DNA of 64,000 nucleotides from Streptococcus oralis. GTDB lineage: Bacteria; Bacillota; Bacilli; Lactobacillales; Streptococcaceae. Made by a program: the position numbers and the translations under genes. Every line of letters starts with the position of its first letter. Position 1 is the stretch's first letter. The stretch spans positions 1,922,001-1,986,000 of the forward strand of contig NZ_CP097843.1 of NCBI RefSeq assembly GCF_023611505.1, in the 5' to 3' direction. The notes beneath the pieces are model-generated. The model was not told the origin of the DNA and made no database searches. It saw only the letters and a program-made list of their open reading frames with translations. Shown here one piece after another: positions 10,805 through 19,055 of the stretch.

Positions 10805-11578
10805 TTATTTCAATCGATAGGTTTTTCTTGGTTTCTTTTTAGGCACTCGTTTGAGCCCAACCTCTTCTACATATTCGCCGTATTTTACGAGAAAGTTATT
10901 GCTGACGATGGGCCGACCGGGGTTGATGAGATTGACCAGTTCAGTTCCTTCGTAGACAGTGAACTCCTCCTCCAGCAGATAAAGGAAGGTCGGATTCCAG
11001 TCGAGACGGCCTTGGATCCGTTTGATGGATTCTTGGATAATTGCATAATGGTCAAAGGCGAAGGCTTGCTCGTCCAGCTCCACTCCCTCTAGGAAACATT
11101 TGCCTGTCTGAAAGTCGACATCTACAAAAACCACATCCTTAGCATCGTCACCTGCCTGAACGAGGTCTAGGGCACGACTAGGTAGGTACACCAAGTGGGC
11201 TATGGTCACTGTCCACCCCCGTGGATCACGACCGGGGGTCGATACGGTCATCAATTGCTCGATTTTTTCTAAAGGAAGATCCAGATTGACTTCTTCTCTC
11301 ACCTCGCGCTGACAGGCATGTGCAGCATCTTCTCCCTTGTCCATAAAGCCTCCAACCAGAGCCAAACAGTTTTGATAAGGGTGGGCCTTGCGACGGATCA
11401 GTAAGAGCTTGATCTTTCCTTCGACAAAGCAGTAAGCCACCATATCCACTGTCACACTTGGTTTTTCATATTGAGGGAGTTCCTGCCTGTAGTACCAGTC
11501 TAAAAACTCCTCCTGACTGGCATGGATTTCATAATATTCTTTTTCCGTCATTCCTTCTGGAATCTTTATGTCTGCCAT
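10805..11578 (-). CDS. Nudix-domain protein with C-terminal winged helix (NrtR-like regulator or ADP-ribose hydrolase)
   Basis: 257 residues. The Nudix domain covers about 40-180, with the box GFMDKGEDAAHACQREVREE; the usual glycine after EEx is an asparagine (EEVNL), while the catalytic RE and EE residues are kept. The C-terminal 70 residues (PTFLYLLEEEFTVYEGTELVNLIN...NFLVKYGEYVEEVG) look like the winged-helix part of NrtR regulators. In that family ADP-ribose or NAD products control binding upstream of NAD genes. It is the last gene of an operon with pnuC and nadR (1-bp gap), which supports a role in NAD homeostasis. Whether it is enzyme, repressor or both is not settled by the sequence. 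Confidence 0.8.
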   Translation of the reverse strand: MADIKIPEGMTEKEYYEIHASQEEFLDWYYRQELPQYEKPSVTVDMVAYCFVEGKIKLLLIRRKAHPYQNCLALVGGFMDKGEDAAHACQREVREEVNLDLPLEKIEQLMTVSTPGRDPRGWTVTIAHLVYLPSRALDLVQAGDDAKDVVFVDVDFQTGKCFLEGVELDEQAFAFDHYAIIQESIKRIQGRLDWNPTFLYLLEEEFTVYEGTELVNLINPGRPIVSNNFLVKYGEYVEEVGLKRVPKKKPRKTYRLK

Positions 11579-11579
11579 C

Positions 11580-12359
11580 TTATGCCTCCTTTCGAACTGC
11601 CTTGGTCCATTGGTACCATCCCACTAGACTGTTCAGTGTGTAAACCCAGTACATCCCTTGAATGTGGATATTTTCACCCCACCAGAGGTAGATACTAAAG
11701 AGATTGGTTGCAATCCAGAAAATCCATTGCTCGCGGTAAAGACGTGTCATCAAGAGCTGACCAACACCATTGGTCGCATCGGTAACACTATCACGGAAAG
11801 GGCGAGCACTATGGATACTTTGGTAAGCAAAGCCCATACCAATCCAGATAATGGCAGTCAAGACCAAGTACTTGAGCCAGTCAAGAACAGATAATTTCTT
11901 AGCTTCAAAGTGGGATTCTTCTGGTTTTCCTTGGTCATTGATACGATTGGACAGCCAAGCATAGAGACCAATCGGCTGCATGACAAAGAAGTAAACAGTC
12001 GTCAAAACTTCTCCGTAAAAAGTCGCATTCATGGCCAAGATCAAATAGATAGCCGAGTTAATAGCCCCAAAGAGATAATTGCTTGCACGACCTTCTGCTA
12101 CCAAGATAACACAGACAATCCCAGTCCAGGATGCAAACAAGCTCAGCCAGTCATGACTTTCCGTATTTTGCGTGAACTCTAAGATCAAGGGAACACTTGA
12201 CAAGGCGATGAGATACAACCACTGGAAAAGGCTACGGCCGACAAAGAGATCTTTCCATAGCAAGCGCATGATTCCTGCAAAACCGATCTTATGGGCTTCG
12301 GCATGGACATTTTTAAAGTTTTCGATAAATTGTGTGATTTTTTTAGTTACTGTTTTCAT
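11580..12359 (-). CDS. pnuC: PnuC, nicotinamide riboside transporter
   Basis: A 259-residue membrane protein with about seven hydrophobic segments and the PnuC signatures NYLFGAINSAIYLILA, FVMQPIGLYAWLSN and the C-terminal NSLVGWYQWTKA. PnuC carries nicotinamide riboside by facilitated diffusion, and trapping depends on phosphorylation by NadR, whose gene lies 9 bp upstream. The pairing gives a complete NR-to-NAD salvage route. Confidence 0.92.
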   Translation of the reverse strand: MKTVTKKITQFIENFKNVHAEAHKIGFAGIMRLLWKDLFVGRSLFQWLYLIALSSVPLILEFTQNTESHDWLSLFASWTGIVCVILVAEGRASNYLFGAINSAIYLILAMNATFYGEVLTTVYFFVMQPIGLYAWLSNRINDQGKPEESHFEAKKLSVLDWLKYLVLTAIIWIGMGFAYQSIHSARPFRDSVTDATNGVGQLLMTRLYREQWIFWIATNLFSIYLWWGENIHIQGMYWVYTLNSLVGWYQWTKAVRKEA

Positions 12360-12368
12360 AATTTTCTT

Positions 12369-13427
12369 CTAATCTGCTTGGTAAATGGCATCGATAGCCA
12401 CTTTTGCTGCTTCATAATTGCCTAGATAATCCTCAGCCAGATAAACTAAAGGAATGATCGTTAAGTATCTCTCCCTCATCTGATCTAAATGCTGGGAAAA
12501 ACTGCGACGAATGTGGTCTTCCGCCATGGTCATATCTCTAAACCCGTCATTGACATAGGAGCCGACAGGTTGCACGAAGAGAATCAAGTCCCATTTTTCC
12601 TTAGCCAAGATTGAAACAAAGAGATTGTCAAAGGTTTCTCCTGATAAGTCCCCTTGATCCTCAGTCTCCATGTAATAGTCATAGTAGCCCTTGGTTACTA
12701 AAGAGTTTGTGTCAGCTATCACCAGTCCTCGATTAGCATTGCTATCGATTAGCTTGGAGGTCTGGTCATACTGCCCTAAAAGGAGATAGTAGTAATCCTT
12801 TGGAGTCAATTCATCGTCGCGGACATTGTTTTTGATCTGGTACTCACGTGCGTATTCCAGGCTGACTGGCGCATCGTAATACCTTGCCAAATCCTTGGCC
12901 AGAGTGGTCTTCCCATTGCTGGCACTTCCCATAATCAATACTTTCTTTGTAAACTGACGACGGAAGGGTTGAGCGATGTATTTCCAATATTTGCTTGGAT
13001 TTTCTCGAATCATAGTCGATGAGATACCAAACTTTCTTTCTTGCAAGACAGTGCCAAATCCACGTTTAGATAGCTCTTGCTGGTAGTCTGCTTCTCCTAC
13101 AAAGAAGATCAGCTCTTGCTGGTTTTCATCGTAGGAAATCTCCGCTAACATCTGGTCCAACCACTCCTGCCAGCCCATAGGGTAACGGGGAAGGTTGGTC
13201 TCATCCAGCTTACAGACAGAGGTCAACTCATCGTCACGAAAAGCTTCTCGGATATAGCGAAATCGTTTTTGAAGAGTTAAGCCTATCTGCTCCCCTCGGT
13301 CTCCCTCATAGCCTGAAACGACTACCCAGACCTGATCACACTGACGCTTCGCTCGCTGGATTAAATCGATATGCCCCTGATGGAGAGGGGCAAAGGTCCC
13401 AAATACTACTGCTGTTTTCTTTTTCAT
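12369..13427 (-). CDS. nadR: NadR-type bifunctional NMN adenylyltransferase / ribosylnicotinamide kinase
   Basis: 352 residues. The N-terminal nucleotidyltransferase domain starts at residue 5 with VVFGTFAPLHQGHIDLIQRA (HxGH motif) and has the ISSTMIRENP substrate motif near residue 135. The C-terminal kinase domain has the P-loop MGSASNGKTTLAKDLA at about residue 167. Unlike the enterobacterial protein there is no N-terminal DNA-binding domain, so regulation must come from elsewhere, possibly the Nudix protein of the same operon. It is first in the operon nadR-pnuC-Nudix. Confidence 0.92.
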   Translation of the reverse strand: MKKKTAVVFGTFAPLHQGHIDLIQRAKRQCDQVWVVVSGYEGDRGEQIGLTLQKRFRYIREAFRDDELTSVCKLDETNLPRYPMGWQEWLDQMLAEISYDENQQELIFFVGEADYQQELSKRGFGTVLQERKFGISSTMIRENPSKYWKYIAQPFRRQFTKKVLIMGSASNGKTTLAKDLARYYDAPVSLEYAREYQIKNNVRDDELTPKDYYYLLLGQYDQTSKLIDSNANRGLVIADTNSLVTKGYYDYYMETEDQGDLSGETFDNLFVSILAKEKWDLILFVQPVGSYVNDGFRDMTMAEDHIRRSFSQHLDQMRERYLTIIPLVYLAEDYLGNYEAAKVAIDAIYQAD

Positions 13428-13441
13428 ATACGCTCGCCTTT

Positions 13442-13477
13442 TTATAGTTTTCTATATTTTTGTTTTTCTATGTTTTT
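13442..13477 (-). promoter_or_regulatory. Repeated motif in the nadR leader, candidate operator
   Basis: Between the -10 and the start codon the minus strand reads CATAGAAAAAC and then TATAGAAAACTATA 17 bp later; the second is a palindrome (TATAG-N4-CTATA). The 14-mer TATATTTTTGTTTT on the plus strand also occurs at 13453 and 13487, 34 bp apart. Spaced repeats over a promoter suggest a repressor site, but the binder is unknown. Confidence 0.4.
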
Positions 13478-13505
13478 ATTATATCTTATATTTTTGTTTT
13501 GTCAA
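13478..13505 (-). promoter_or_regulatory. Promoter of the nadR-pnuC-Nudix operon
   Basis: Consensus -35 TTGACA (13500-13505), 16-bp spacer and -10 TATAAT (13478-13483), about 50 bp upstream of nadR. Confidence 0.8.
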
Positions 13506-13524
13506 GGGTTTTTTATTATTTTTT

Positions 13525-13565
13525 ATAAAAAAGTGATAAAAAGAATCAGGATTACTCCTGATTCT
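13525..13565 (-). terminator. Terminator of the ctsR-clpC operon
   Basis: Perfect 10-bp stem AGAATCAGGA / TCCTGATTCT with a 4-nt loop; the minus-strand side continues into CTTTTTATCACTTTTTT. It starts 7 bp after the clpC stop codon. Confidence 0.85.
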
Positions 13566-13571
13566 CTATTT

Positions 13572-16004
13572 TTAAGCAATATCAAATTTTAATTGACCAG
13601 CTTTGACGCCGATTTTGAGGGACTTGCCTGCTACCAACTCTCCCTTGAGGAGGAGTTCTGCCAACTTGTCTTCCACCTCTGTTTGCAGTGTTCTACGAAG
13701 TGGACGAGCTCCCATTTCTGGATTGTAACCGTGACTAGCTAGTAACTTCAGTGCCGAAGCTTGTAGTTTCAAGTCGATGCCTTTCTCTGCTAGGCTAGCA
13801 ATCAATGGTTTAACCATGATCTTGACAATTTCCTGCATGTGTTCGCTATCCAAGCTGTGGAAGACCACCTTTTCATCAATACGGTTGATAAACTCAGGTC
13901 GATAAGCTTTTTTCAACTCTTCGAAGATTCGTTTTTCCATATTTTCCTGGTCAAAACGAATGTCCTTGGCCCCAAAACCGACAGTCTTGTCATCACGAAG
14001 GGCTGTCACACCAAGGTTTGAAGTCATGATAATGATGGTATTTGAAAAATCAACCTTGCGACCCTTGCTGTCTGTTAGAACTCCATCGTCCAAGACTTGC
14101 AAGAGGACATTAAAGATATCTGGGTGGGCTTTTTCAACCTCGTCAAAGAGAAGCACTGAGTAAGGTTTATTGCGAACCTTCTCGGTCAACTCCCCACCTT
14201 CTTCGTAGCCTACATAACCCGGAGGAGCTCCGTTGAGACGGCTAGCCGCAAATTTCTCCATATACTCACTCATATCAAAGCGGATAAGGGCTGATTCGTC
14301 ATCAAAGAGGACTTCTGCCAAAGCCTTAGCCAATTCGGTCTTCCCGACACCCGTCGGTCCTAAAAACATAAAGGAACCAATCGGACGCTTGTGACTGCGA
14401 ATACCTGACTGGTTGCGACGAATGGCACGACTAATACTTGAAACAGCTTGATCTTGGCCGATAACACGTTTGTGTAGTTCAGCTTCCAAGTTCAGGTATT
14501 TCTTAGCATCTGTTTGCGTTAGTTTTTGGACTGGGATACCTGACAAACGACTCAAGGTGGTCAAAATATCAGACTCTGTTACCAAGTCTTTATAGACAGG
14601 CAATTCTTGTTCTTTTGCGATTAACTGACCTGCTTGTTTCCACTTGCCATCCATCAAGGCCTTGTCAGCTGGACTCAAGTCGGATTCGGCCATTCTCACA
14701 TGCTTGGATTTATTTTGCACTGTTGCTGCCGCCTCATCCAAGAGGTCGATAGCAGAGTCTGGCAAGTGACGACTAGTCAAGTAACGATGCGCCATCTTAA
14801 CGGCTGTTTCGACAGCTTCATCTGTGATTTTCACACGGTGGTGTTTCTCATAGGTAGCCTTCAAACCTTGCAAAATGGTCATGCTGTCAGCTAAACTTGG
14901 CTCTTCAATAGTCACTTTAGCAAAACGACGAGAAAGGGCTGCATCTTTTTCGATGTGTTTTTGGTATTCTTCCTGAGTGGTTGCACCAACCGTTCTCAAA
15001 GTTCCACGTGCCAAGGCTGGCTTCAAGATATTGGCCGCATCCAGAGTCGAATCAATACCGCTACCAGAACCCATGATGGTGTGGAGTTCATCGATAAAGA
15101 GGATCACTTTGCCATCTTCCTCGATATCCTTGATGATATTGTTCATACGCTCTTCAAAATCTCCACGGAAACGTGTCCCCGCAACAACATTCATCAAATC
15201 AAGCTCTAACACGCGCATCTTGGCCATTTCAGCTGGTACATTCCCGCTAGCAATACGCTGGGCAAGTCCAAGTGCCAGAGCTGTTTTCCCGACACCAGCA
15301 TCTCCAACCAAGACAGGATTGTTCTTGGTCTTCCGGCTCAAGATTTGAATCATACGTGAGATTTCCTTGTCCCGACCGATAACTGGCTCTAACTTGCCAG
15401 AGCGCGCTTGCTCCGTCAGGTCATGCGTGTAGTCCTCTAGACCGCCACTTGGATTCTGAGGCATGCCCATCATATTGGCCATAGAATTTTGCTTATCTGC
15501 CACGGTACGGTGGCGCTGACGCAAAGCCTTAAGGTCTTCTCTTGTCCAACCTGCACGTTCCTCTAAGTTGCGACGAAGGGCAGCAATTCTGACCTGATCT
15601 TTCTGGTCTTCATAAGAAAAGCCTGCTCTCTCCAAGATGCGAGTTGCCAAAGCATTGCCATCATGCAAAATCGCATAGAGGACATGCTCTGTCCCTAGCA
15701 CCTTTGCATGGACCACTGAGGCCACATACTCTGCTTCTGCAAAGAGAACCTCCAAACGATGGGAAAAAGGCAATTCCGTAAAGGTTTCGTCTTGGCTATA
15801 GTCCGTTTCAGTCAGTTCCAACGCAACCTCTTCTAAACGGTCCATTTCATAAGGATAATCATTTAGAGTGGCACCTGCCACACTATAACTGTGATTGGAC
15901 ATGGCAATCAATAAATGCCAAGACTCTAGATATCGAGCTCCAAAATGGCTGGCAATCATGTAGGCACTTTCGATACATTCATTCAATGCTTTTGAATAGT
16001 TCAT
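13572..16004 (-). CDS. clpC: ClpC, Hsp100 AAA+ unfoldase
   Basis: An 810-residue ATPase that unfolds substrates for ClpP and takes part in heat and general stress proteolysis. Two Clp-N repeats occupy residues 1-145. The first AAA module has Walker A GDAGVGKT (about 234-241) and Walker B LFIDELHT. The second has GPTGVGKT (about 545) and [12 protein letters not shown]. The C-terminal D2-small domain ends [17 protein letters not shown]. It is translated 1 bp after ctsR and so falls under the CtsR box. Subclass assignment (ClpC rather than ClpE or ClpL) rests on the N-domain and the ctsR linkage. Confidence 0.95.
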   Translation of the reverse strand: MNYSKALNECIESAYMIASHFGARYLESWHLLIAMSNHSYSVAGATLNDYPYEMDRLEEVALELTETDYSQDETFTELPFSHRLEVLFAEAEYVASVVHAKVLGTEHVLYAILHDGNALATRILERAGFSYEDQKDQVRIAALRRNLEERAGWTREDLKALRQRHRTVADKQNSMANMMGMPQNPSGGLEDYTHDLTEQARSGKLEPVIGRDKEISRMIQILSRKTKNNPVLVGDAGVGKTALALGLAQRIASGNVPAEMAKMRVLELDLMNVVAGTRFRGDFEERMNNIIKDIEEDGKVILFIDELHTIMGSGSGIDSTLDAANILKPALARGTLRTVGATTQEEYQKHIEKDAALSRRFAKVTIEEPSLADSMTILQGLKATYEKHHRVKITDEAVETAVKMAHRYLTSRHLPDSAIDLLDEAAATVQNKSKHVRMAESDLSPADKALMDGKWKQAGQLIAKEQELPVYKDLVTESDILTTLSRLSGIPVQKLTQTDAKKYLNLEAELHKRVIGQDQAVSSISRAIRRNQSGIRSHKRPIGSFMFLGPTGVGKTELAKALAEVLFDDESALIRFDMSEYMEKFAASRLNGAPPGYVGYEEGGELTEKVRNKPYSVLLFDEVEKAHPDIFNVLLQVLDDGVLTDSKGRKVDFSNTIIIMTSNLGVTALRDDKTVGFGAKDIRFDQENMEKRIFEELKKAYRPEFINRIDEKVVFHSLDSEHMQEIVKIMVKPLIASLAEKGIDLKLQASALKLLASHGYNPEMGARPLRRTLQTEVEDKLAELLLKGELVAGKSLKIGVKAGQLKFDIA

Positions 16005-16005
16005 C

Positions 16006-16464
16006 TTACTTCTCTTTTCTATCTACCTCTTGTAATAGCTGTCGGAGCATATTGGCACGAACAACTGAGGATTCTTCCCCTAGGACACGATCTGTTGCTA
16101 CAGAAGTCAGCAAGGTCATCTCCTGCTTGGTCATCAAGTCCTGCTCCACCAAAAGTTGCAGAATATCCTCATAAATCTCCTGACTAACTCGCTCACCAAT
16201 CGAGTAAAGCAAATCGCGGAGCATTTCATGATGATTGGAAAACTCAATCCGTCCAATGCGAATGTAGCCTCCGCCACCACGCTTGCTCTCAACCAAGTAA
16301 CCTCTGCTTTCAGTAAAACGTGTCTTGATGACATAGTTGATCTGACTTGGCACAACCTGAAAGGTATCTGCTAACTGGCTCCGCTGCAATTCCACGATAC
16401 CAGACTGGTCTAAAATCGCCTTGATATAGGCTTCGATATGATCTGATGTATTTTTAAATCTCAT
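16006..16464 (-). CDS. ctsR: CtsR, class III heat-shock repressor
   Basis: A 152-residue dimeric repressor of clp genes. The N-terminal winged helix-turn-helix includes the glycine-rich wing SKRGGGGYIRIGRIE (about residues 59-73), the hallmark of CtsR and the proposed heat sensor. The C-terminal helical half is the dimerization/McsB-facing region. GGAG lies well placed before the ATG. The CtsR operator directly upstream indicates autoregulation. Confidence 0.95.
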   Translation of the reverse strand: MRFKNTSDHIEAYIKAILDQSGIVELQRSQLADTFQVVPSQINYVIKTRFTESRGYLVESKRGGGGYIRIGRIEFSNHHEMLRDLLYSIGERVSQEIYEDILQLLVEQDLMTKQEMTLLTSVATDRVLGEESSVVRANMLRQLLQEVDRKEK

Positions 16465-16489
16465 AGTAAATCAAACTCCTTCTTTGAAC

Positions 16490-16506
16490 CTTGACTATCT
16501 TTGACT
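16490..16506. promoter_or_regulatory. CtsR operator (heptad direct repeat)
   Basis: Minus strand: AGTCAAA-GAT-AGTCAAG, matching the CtsR consensus RGTCAAA-N3-RGTCAAA apart from the last base. It begins next to the -10 box, so occupancy covers the transcription start. Confidence 0.92.
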
Positions 16507-16535
16507 ATACTATCATTTAACGCTCTATAAGTCAA
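16507..16535 (-). promoter_or_regulatory. ctsR-clpC promoter
   Basis: -35 TTGACT (16530-16535), 17-bp spacer, extended -10 TGATAGTAT (hexamer 16507-16512). Confidence 0.8.
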
Positions 16536-16686
16536 ATTTTTAGGGCTCAGCCCTTGAAAATACTGACTTTCTTTAAAAACACTTTGGCATTAATTCTCCT
16601 TAGTTTTTCTTGAAAGTCCCTAAAAAAGTCCACAAAAAAAGCCCTAAAAAGGGCGTAATATTGACGAGTTCAGCAGGCAAGAAACT

Positions 16687-16710
16687 AGCACGGTCAAACG
16701 TGCTTTTTTA
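16687..16710 (+). terminator. Orphan terminator hairpin in the ctsR upstream gap
   Basis: AGCACG-GTCAAA-CGTGCT followed by a T run on the plus strand, with no plus-strand gene ahead of it. Two other small GC hairpins (AGGGCT/AGCCCT near 16542 and GCCCT/AGGGC near 16648) occur in the same gap of 466 bp. Either a decayed gene or an undetected small RNA ends here. Confidence 0.55.
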
Positions 16711-16793
16711 TTATCTGCTAATATTATAGCATATCCAGAAAACTCTCTCAATCATTAGCAATAGTTTCAATATTGAAGTATAATGATACTATA

Positions 16794-16835
16794 ACTCTTG
16801 CAGAAGCTAAGAAAGCCTATCTCAGGAAAGTTTAG
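16794..16835 (+). pseudogene. C-terminal remnant of a CPCC-family gene
   Basis: In frame the bases read TLAEAKKAYLRKV then stop, closely matching the C-terminus TLAKAKEAYVKGI of the intact small gene that begins 95 bp further on. It looks like the tail left by an old tandem duplication and deletion. Nothing of the cysteine-rich part survives. Confidence 0.55.
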
Positions 16836-16930
16836 AAAGATAAGAGAATTTAATATAAAAACATTTAGTTCTAGCCAATTAATATTTCTGGTTTCACTAT
16901 TTTAAAAACAATAATTAGGAGTAAATAACT

Positions 16931-17140
16931 ATGAATAAGACTGGTAAAGAAAACTTAGTAATGATCAATGATGAAGAATACGTACATTGTCCAGTTTGCG
17001 GAACATTGACCGCTGTTTATGACATTTGTGATCATTGTAATTGGCAAAATACAGGGGAAACCAACATTGATGGAGGCCCAAACAAGATGACACTAGCAAA
17101 AGCTAAGGAAGCTTACGTTAAAGGGATTCCAATAATATAA
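16931..17140 (+). CDS. Small cysteine-rich CPCC-type protein
   Basis: 69 residues with two CxxC pairs (CPVC at about 21-24 and CDHC at about 35-38), followed by GGPN and the helix LAKAKEAYVKG. This order is the signature of the cysteine-rich CPCC domain, found in short stand-alone proteins that often sit among toxin-immunity genes. A zinc knuckle is likely. An AGGAG lies about 9 bp before the ATG. Function is not known; an immunity or toxin-neutralising role is only suggested by context. Confidence 0.7.
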   Translation: MNKTGKENLVMINDEEYVHCPVCGTLTAVYDICDHCNWQNTGETNIDGGPNKMTLAKAKEAYVKGIPII

Positions 17141-17174
17141 CAAACTATAGTACTACAAAATCAGGAAAATAAAA

Positions 17175-17390
17175 ATGGAACTTAGAAAGTTTAACGATAA
17201 AGTTGTAACGATTACAGACGTTGATAACCAGACCTTTGAGGGAATTTGTCTTTTTGAAGATAAGCATACTTTTGATGAAGAGTATAATGCTTTATCTGTT
17301 AAAACAGGTTTACGGTGGATAAGATTGTTTGAAAATGAAATTTTAAAAGTTGAAATTGCTGATAAAATCGACCAGTCAAAAAGCCCTTAG
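17175..17390 (+). CDS. Small LSm-like hypothetical protein
   Basis: 71 residues: MELRKFNDKVVTITDVDNQTFEGICLFEDK...GLRWIRLFENEILKVEI. The pattern of two short beta strands around TDVDNQTFEG, an acidic insert and a final strand resembles small LSm/Sm-fold proteins common in Firmicutes. RBS CAGGAAAAT is weak. It lies 34 bp after the CPCC gene on the same strand, so probably in one transcript. No function is established. Confidence 0.6.
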   Translation: MELRKFNDKVVTITDVDNQTFEGICLFEDKHTFDEEYNALSVKTGLRWIRLFENEILKVEIADKIDQSKSP

Positions 17391-17403
17391 ATTTGTTTCT
17401 AAG
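17381..17403 (+). terminator. Hairpin at the end of the LSm-like gene
   Basis: AGCCCTTAGA / TCTAAGGGCT overlaps the stop codon and is followed by a short T-rich stretch (GATTTATTTA). Confidence 0.6.
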
Positions 17404-17410
17404 GGCTGAT

Positions 17411-17511
17411 TTATTTACAAGGATAGGCAGGACTGTCGAGGTTCCTGCATTTCTCGACCCACTAGCTAAATGGCGCGTTGGTGACAGATTCTCAACCTCT
17501 ATCCTTCGCAT
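17411..17511. other. Structured intergenic element, possible RNA
   Basis: An outer inverted repeat (AAGGATAG at 17418, CTATCCTT at 17500) encloses GCAGG/CCTGC and TCGAG/CTCGA pairings in a segment more GC-rich than its surroundings. The architecture suggests a folded RNA or the remnant end of a mobile element. I could not assign it to a known RNA class. Confidence 0.35.
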
Positions 17512-17658
17512 CTTAATTATATCACAGTATCCATCAAAAATGAATTATGAGGGAGGTGACTGAACATAAAAAATAGTCTAGTTGTATCTAAGCATGTTTA
17601 CTATTGTATATAATCTCTTTCAGTCATATCATTCAATTCTTACAAATAAATGTATAGT

Positions 17659-17961
17659 TTATGACTTTCTATCCGAGAAAAAATCTCTCCAAAATGGATT
17701 TTCGATATCAAAAATTCTAACTTCTTCTTCCGTCATATTGTGAGGATAATCAAGAAAAAGATTATAAATTTTTTGCTGATCAAAACTGAACAATAGCTCT
17801 CCTCCAACATCTATCTTATCAATCCACCAAACTTTTGACTCTTCACTTTCTTTGTAAAAATCACTGTACCCTTCAAGATTGGACTCCGAAATAATGAGTT
17901 CATCTATTCCATCGGATGAACTTGGTTTATCGCATTCCATTAAGTTGTTATTTAACATCAT
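17659..17961 (-). CDS. Acidic hypothetical protein, immunity-like
   Basis: 100 residues, strongly acidic, with conserved-looking aromatic motifs SKVWWIDKID, LLFSFDQQKIYNLFLDYPHNMTEEE and a C-terminal ENPFWRDFF. Proteins with this WWID...FSFD...DYPHN...NPFW pattern are common short hypotheticals in Firmicutes. Their low pI and small size recall immunity proteins, but I cannot name a proven function. There is no signal peptide. It is transcribed opposite to the CPCC/LSm pair and in the same direction as the next small gene. Confidence 0.6.
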   Translation of the reverse strand: MMLNNNLMECDKPSSSDGIDELIISESNLEGYSDFYKESEESKVWWIDKIDVGGELLFSFDQQKIYNLFLDYPHNMTEEEVRIFDIENPFWRDFFSDRKS

Positions 17962-18009
17962 TCAGGCTCTTTCTATCATCTTAGTCAATAATGTGACCAT
18001 ATTTTTATT

Positions 18010-18222
18010 TTAAAATACTTGTGGAAAAACTTCATCCCATATATCCACTAAACTTTTACCATCAAAAACCTTAGCTTCCATAGCTTCATCAATCGTATTA
18101 AATTGATGACCTTCATAATCATATCCAACTACACAAATGCTGGATAAGAAACAAGCACCTCGGCCATTAACATTAAATTCAAGATCTGTATCTAAATATG
18201 TTTTAATTTCTTCTTTTTTCAT
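18010..18222 (-). CDS. Hypothetical 70-residue protein
   Basis: Start taken at 18222 (MKKEEIKTYLDTDLEF...) since GGTGATG precedes it; an upstream in-frame ATG at 18240 has poorer support. The protein is acidic and reads like a small alpha/beta protein (VNGRGACFLSSICVVGYDYEGHQFNTIDEAMEAKVFDGKSLVDIWDEVFP). No family was recognised. With its neighbours it forms a group of small orphan genes between ctsR and the ABC transporter. Confidence 0.55.
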   Translation of the reverse strand: MKKEEIKTYLDTDLEFNVNGRGACFLSSICVVGYDYEGHQFNTIDEAMEAKVFDGKSLVDIWDEVFPQVF

Positions 18223-18326
18223 CACATCACCATACGTCAATCATATCAATTTTTATCTATAAGAATTTCCATTTATAGACAAAAAGGGCGCTGGTAAAGG
18301 ATAATCTTCACTAACTCCCAATTTTT

Positions 18327-19055
18327 CTAAGTATTTAATCCCAATTCTGCTAATATTTGTCGTTTGTAGGCAATTTTTTGGACTTCCTTGTCCTCATCTT
18401 CAGACCAATCTAGTTTAATTTCTGAAACAATCTGCCCAGGGCGATTATTCAAAATATAGATTCGATCGCTGAGATTGAGGGCCTCTTCAATACTATGTGT
18501 GATGATCAAGGTCGTTAGCTGCAACTGCTTATGAATCTCCAGATACCAAGCGTGGAGTTCCATCTTGGTCATCTCATCCAAAGCGCTAAAAGCCTCGTCA
18601 AGAAGAAAGAGCTTGTGGCCAAAAAGATAGGTCCGGAGCAAGGCCACACGCTGGCGCATTCCACCACTAAGTTCATGAGGATACTTATCCCGTACGGCTG
18701 TCAGCTGGAAGGTCGCAAGGATTTCATCTGCTCGGGCAATAGCTTCCGCCTTATCCACCTTTTGAATCAAGAGGGGCAGGATGATATTGCCAAGCACCGT
18801 CTTGTGCTCCAAGAGGAGATCCTTTTGCAACATATAACTCACGCGCCCCTTAGGATTTTCCTCGCCATCAAGGACAATTCGCCCAGACTGGACTTCTAAA
18901 ATCCCAGCGATTAGGTTAAAGAGAGTGGTCTTTCCAACACCACTTGGACCTAGGATAGAAACCACTTCACCCGAAGTCACCTGCAGGTTGATGTCCTCTA
19001 AAATCTTTTCATCGCCATAGGCATAGCTTACGTGTTCTAGTCTAATTTCTGTCAT
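18327..19055 (-). CDS. thiZ: ABC transporter ATPase for thiamine-precursor pyrimidine uptake
   Basis: 242-residue nitrate/taurine/ThiZ-type ATPase. Walker A GPSGVGKTT (about residues 36-44), signature LSGGMRQRV, Walker B LFLLDEAFSALD and the H-loop ITHS are intact. Its ATG overlaps the stop codon of the binding-protein gene by 1 bp (TAATG). The TPP riboswitch at the head of the operon points to hydroxymethylpyrimidine or a related thiamine precursor as the cargo. Confidence 0.88.
   Translation of the reverse strand: MTEIRLEHVSYAYGDEKILEDINLQVTSGEVVSILGPSGVGKTTLFNLIAGILEVQSGRIVLDGEENPKGRVSYMLQKDLLLEHKTVLGNIILPLLIQKVDKAEAIARADEILATFQLTAVRDKYPHELSGGMRQRVALLRTYLFGHKLFLLDEAFSALDEMTKMELHAWYLEIHKQLQLTTLIITHSIEEALNLSDRIYILNNRPGQIVSEIKLDWSEDEDKEVQKIAYKRQILAELGLNT

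Noticed and set aside
17299..17511. 70-codon minus-strand frame over the structured element
   Set aside because: No RBS, no family resemblance, and it overlaps the LSm-like gene. The structural signal explains the open frame better.
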